Below the pieces are notes generated by a model. The model was not told the DNA's origin and made no database searches. It saw only the letters and a program-made list of their open reading frames with translations. From the NCBI GenBank assembly GCA_013112715.1, contig JABFGB010000021.1:1-64000 (forward strand): a stretch of 64,000 nt of DNA. Direction: 5' to 3'. The position numbers and the translations under genes are program-made. The stretch comes from Chloroflexota bacterium (GTDB taxonomy: Bacteria; Chloroflexota; Anaerolineae; Aggregatilineales; J027). Position 1 is the first letter of the stretch. Every line of letters starts with the position of its first letter. Shown here piece after piece: positions 61,921 through 64,000 of this stretch.

Positions 61921-63504
61921 ATGAAGCGTATTAGCCTTTTGCTGGTACTCGCACTCTTGGTTACGACCATCGGTGTTGGTATCGTCAGTGCCAATCAGCC
62001 CGTTGAGCAAAAATCAGCGGCGGCCCGTCAAGATGTAAAACGTTTGGTCATCGGTACCACCGACGACATTTCATCGCTCGATCCGGCTGAAGCCTATTCG
62101 TTCCATGACTGGGAAATTCTGCGTAACGTCTCCGAGGGTCTGTTGGCCTACATTCCCGGCAGCACCGAATGTGAGCCTCGTCTGGCACTTGACTTCCCAG
62201 TGCGCTCCGAGGATGGGCTGACCTACACCTTCACTCTGCGTGACGATGCCATGTTCCCCGACGGCACTGTTCTGACGCCCGAAATTTATGCTGAGTGGGC
62301 TACCCGCAGCCTGACTTTGCAAGGCAGCCCCTATGGCTTGATTTCCACCATTGAAAAAGTTGAAGCTGGTGAAAACAATACCATCGTTTTTACTCTGAAA
62401 GAAGTGTTTGACCTCTTACCGGTGGTTCTGTGTTCACAACCCCAATTGTATCCATACCAAGCGGGCGACCTCCCAATGGATGCATTCAACAACACGCCGC
62501 CAGCACTGCATGGTGTCGGGGCGTATCAACTGGTGAGCTACACTATTGGTGAAAACGCGACTTTCCAAGTCAACCCCAATTACTATGGTGAGGCCCCAGC
62601 GTTTGAAGAAGTGGTGTTTACTTATTATGAAGACGACGCCCAATTGACCCTTGCCATTGAAAATGGTGACATTGACATGGCTTGGCGTTCGCCGACCCCC
62701 ACTGAAATCCCGCGTTTGGCTGACACCGAAGAACTTGAAGTTATCACGGTGCCCGGGCGTATCAACTACCTATCGTTCAATGTTCAGTTAGAACCCGTCA
62801 ATAACCCACTGGTGCGGTCTGCTTTTGCCAAGGCCATTGACCGTGACGAAATCATTGACCGTGCTGTTGGTGGTTTGGCAACACCTATCTACAGTATGGT
62901 ACCGCCGGGCTTCGTTGGAGCGACCGAAAGCTATCTTGACCTATATGATGTGCGTGACCTTGAAGGCGCAATTGCGGATTTGACCGAAGCGGGTTATACC
63001 GCCGACAACAAGCTGGAAATTGAACTGTGGTTCCCACCCGAACGTTATGGTGGCTGGTCAACCGACGCGATGTCCATTGTCGAGCAACAGATTGAAGAAA
63101 CTGGTTTGGTAGAGATTACCCTCCAAAGCCAAGAGTGGACCAGCTATCGTCCTGCCGCGACGTCTGGTGAGTATCCCTTCTTCTTCCTCGGTTGGTTCTT
63201 CGACTACCCAGATGCTGACAATTACCTGCATCCATTTGTCTCCTGCGCTGGTTCGCCGGGGTTAGGCATCAACTATTGTGATGAGGAAATGGAAAGATTG
63301 ATTGCCGAGTCACGTGCCACAGTAGGTACAGATGGTCGAGAAGAGGCTCTGGCGAATCTACAAGACTATTATGCTGAACAAGCCCCAACGATTCCATTGT
63401 TGGTGGGGCAAGACTACATGATATGGAACGTTACGCGCGTCACTAACGTGATTGTGGGCGCTCCATTAAATCTGGAATATCGTTTGCTGCAACCCGTTGA
63501 ATAA
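61921..63504 (+). CDS. Solute-binding protein family 5 (peptide/nickel ABC importer)
   Basis: The 527-residue protein has a signal peptide (ISLLLVLALLVTTIGVGIVSA) and the SBP-bac-5 fold: VIGTTDDISSLDPAEAYS, NVSEGLLAY, the signature YTFTLRDDAMFPDGT, and VRSAFAKAIDRDEIIDRAVGG, then LGWFFDYPDADNYLHPFVS. No lipobox is present, so it may be held by an uncleaved signal. It captures oligopeptides or similar solutes. It is followed by a hairpin and then a DppB-like permease gene. Confidence 0.93.
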   Translation: MKRISLLLVLALLVTTIGVGIVSANQPVEQKSAAARQDVKRLVIGTTDDISSLDPAEAYSFHDWEILRNVSEGLLAYIPGSTECEPRLALDFPVRSEDGLTYTFTLRDDAMFPDGTVLTPEIYAEWATRSLTLQGSPYGLISTIEKVEAGENNTIVFTLKEVFDLLPVVLCSQPQLYPYQAGDLPMDAFNNTPPALHGVGAYQLVSYTIGENATFQVNPNYYGEAPAFEEVVFTYYEDDAQLTLAIENGDIDMAWRSPTPTEIPRLADTEELEVITVPGRINYLSFNVQLEPVNNPLVRSAFAKAIDRDEIIDRAVGGLATPIYSMVPPGFVGATESYLDLYDVRDLEGAIADLTEAGYTADNKLEIELWFPPERYGGWSTDAMSIVEQQIEETGLVEITLQSQEWTSYRPAATSGEYPFFFLGWFFDYPDADNYLHPFVSCAGSPGLGINYCDEEMERLIAESRATVGTDGREEALANLQDYYAEQAPTIPLLVGQDYMIWNVTRVTNVIVGAPLNLEYRLLQPVE

Positions 63505-63535
63505 GCGTGTAGCAGTTCGTTGATTGTAGACTTGG

Positions 63536-63580
63536 GAGGGATGTGTTGGATTTTGTAGTCTGGCACGTCCCTCTCTTTCT
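63536..63580 (+). terminator. Hairpin between binding-protein and permease genes
   Basis: GAGGGATGTG (63536-63545) pairs with CACGTCCCTC (63564-63573) with one mismatch, followed by TCTTTCT. It may be a partial terminator that lets the binding protein be made in excess over the permease, common for such importers. Confidence 0.5.
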
Positions 63581-63588
63581 TGTATAAT
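63560..63588 (+). promoter_or_regulatory. Possible promoter before the permease gene
   Basis: CTGGCA (63560-63565) and TATAAT (63583-63588) are 17 bases apart. The -35 is in the right arm of the hairpin at 63536-63580. If active it would let the permease gene be expressed independently. Confidence 0.35.
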
Positions 63589-63632
63589 CTGCAAAAGTTT
63601 AAAAACATTTGTTGAAGTAGGGCTTTACTTCT

Positions 63633-64000
63633 ATGGAACTCACATTTGGCACGTTATGCGGGGGTGGATTGCTGCTTGTCGGCCTCTTCTTGCTCTATGC
63701 CATTCTCACGGGCAGCCGTTCATTGCGGAATTATGTCATTACACGCCTTTTGTTAGTGGTGCCAATGATCTGGATTTTGCTCACATTGGTGTTTGTGATG
63801 ATGCGGATTTTGCCGGGTGATCCAATCTCGACACGCCTTAAACCCGGTACTGACCAAGCTACTCTTGACCGTTTGCGTGAGCGTGCAGGTCTGAATCGGC
63901 CCATTTACGAGCAATATTGGGATTACATCACCGATATTGTGCGAGGTGATCTAGGGGTCTCAAATAATGTGGAACAAGATCGCCCTGTAACGGATATTAT
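63633..64000 (+). CDS. DppB-like ABC transporter permease (5' part only)
   Basis: From ATG 63633 the frame is open through the right edge (122 codons seen). It begins with a membrane segment, then NYVITRLLLVVPMIWILLTL, the usual start of DppB/OppB permeases, VMMRILPGDPIS, and RERAGLNRPIYEQY followed by RGDLGVS, all in family order. An additional first hydrophobic helix (residues 8-24) precedes the normal start of the family. It would form the channel with a second permease beyond the window. Confidence 0.9.
   Translation, partial: MELTFGTLCGGGLLLVGLFLLYAILTGSRSLRNYVITRLLLVVPMIWILLTLVFVMMRILPGDPISTRLKPGTDQATLDRLRERAGLNRPIYEQYWDYITDIVRGDLGVSNNVEQDRPVTDI

Overview
This 64 kb window reads as a chromosomal segment of an uncultured or little-studied bacterium that fits the Chloroflexota (Anaerolineae-like) best. 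That assignment is inferred from content: a type 2 isopentenyl diphosphate isomerase, BTAD-type regulators with ATPase-like N-termini, many Pro/Thr-rich lipoproteins, a SpoIIM-ABC2 permease fusion, an LppX/LprG-like lipoprotein overlapping an MFS exporter gene, and moderate GC. No rRNA, tRNA, CRISPR array or intact insertion sequence was seen.

Layout. 1-3.5 kb is an accessory patch: the end of an unknown gene, a Bro-like small protein, two paralogous small HTH regulators (the second has no normal start codon), a remnant of a macrodomain gene, then a divergent pair encoding a TIR-FGE fusion and a macrodomain protein. 3.6-7.9 kb is a polysaccharide operon (UDP-glucuronate decarboxylase-like SDR, O-antigen ligase/polymerase, GtrA flippase, GT4). 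7.8-10.2 kb continues with a thioesterase, a BchI-like AAA+ ATPase and a membrane protein. 10.3-18.7 kb holds housekeeping genes (acpP, fni, GNAT, diheme cytochrome c, glpD, BTAD regulator, hemW-like, lipoprotein). 18.7-21.7 kb is a stretch of small unknowns, including a small-domain gene with an in-frame amber codon. 21.9-25.0 kb is a tyrosine-catabolism group (fumarylacetoacetase family, SDR, HPPD) flanked by GC-rich hairpin repeats.

25.1-33.1 kb looks like the replication-origin neighbourhood: parA with a tail-anchored partner, then divergently rpmH-rnpA-yidD-(PQQ propeller lipoprotein)-yidC-jag-gyrB. dnaA, dnaN, recF and parB are absent. 33.1-39.4 kb (minus strand) carries a phosphoesterase, a J-domain membrane protein, a zinc ribbon, an MBL hydrolase, an ABC transporter whose permease is fused to SpoIIM, and a lipoate ligase-like protein. 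39.5-44.6 kb has a NERD-UvrD-like nuclease/helicase, a GT-C mannosyltransferase-like protein, a sugar-1-P transferase and a double GNAT. 44.8-48.6 kb has rplU-rpmA-rpmE (bL31 with an RpoA-CTD-like tail), tdk, a TlpA-like lipoprotein and galT. 48.6-52.5 kb (minus) has a GH13 enzyme, a YdcF-like protein and an LCP ligase. 52.7-56.5 kb has the LppX-MFS pair and a PaaK-like ligase. 56.6-58.7 kb has a YaeQ-like protein and a secreted PA14/SH3 protein.

The most unusual locus is 59.0-61.5 kb: a threonine-synthase-like PLP enzyme fused to two receiver domains, translationally coupled to a third, stand-alone receiver. The window ends in a peptide/nickel-type ABC importer (solute-binding protein plus a truncated DppB-like permease). 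A roughly 75-bp hairpin repeat family (four copies) is scattered downstream of genes between 33 and 57 kb.
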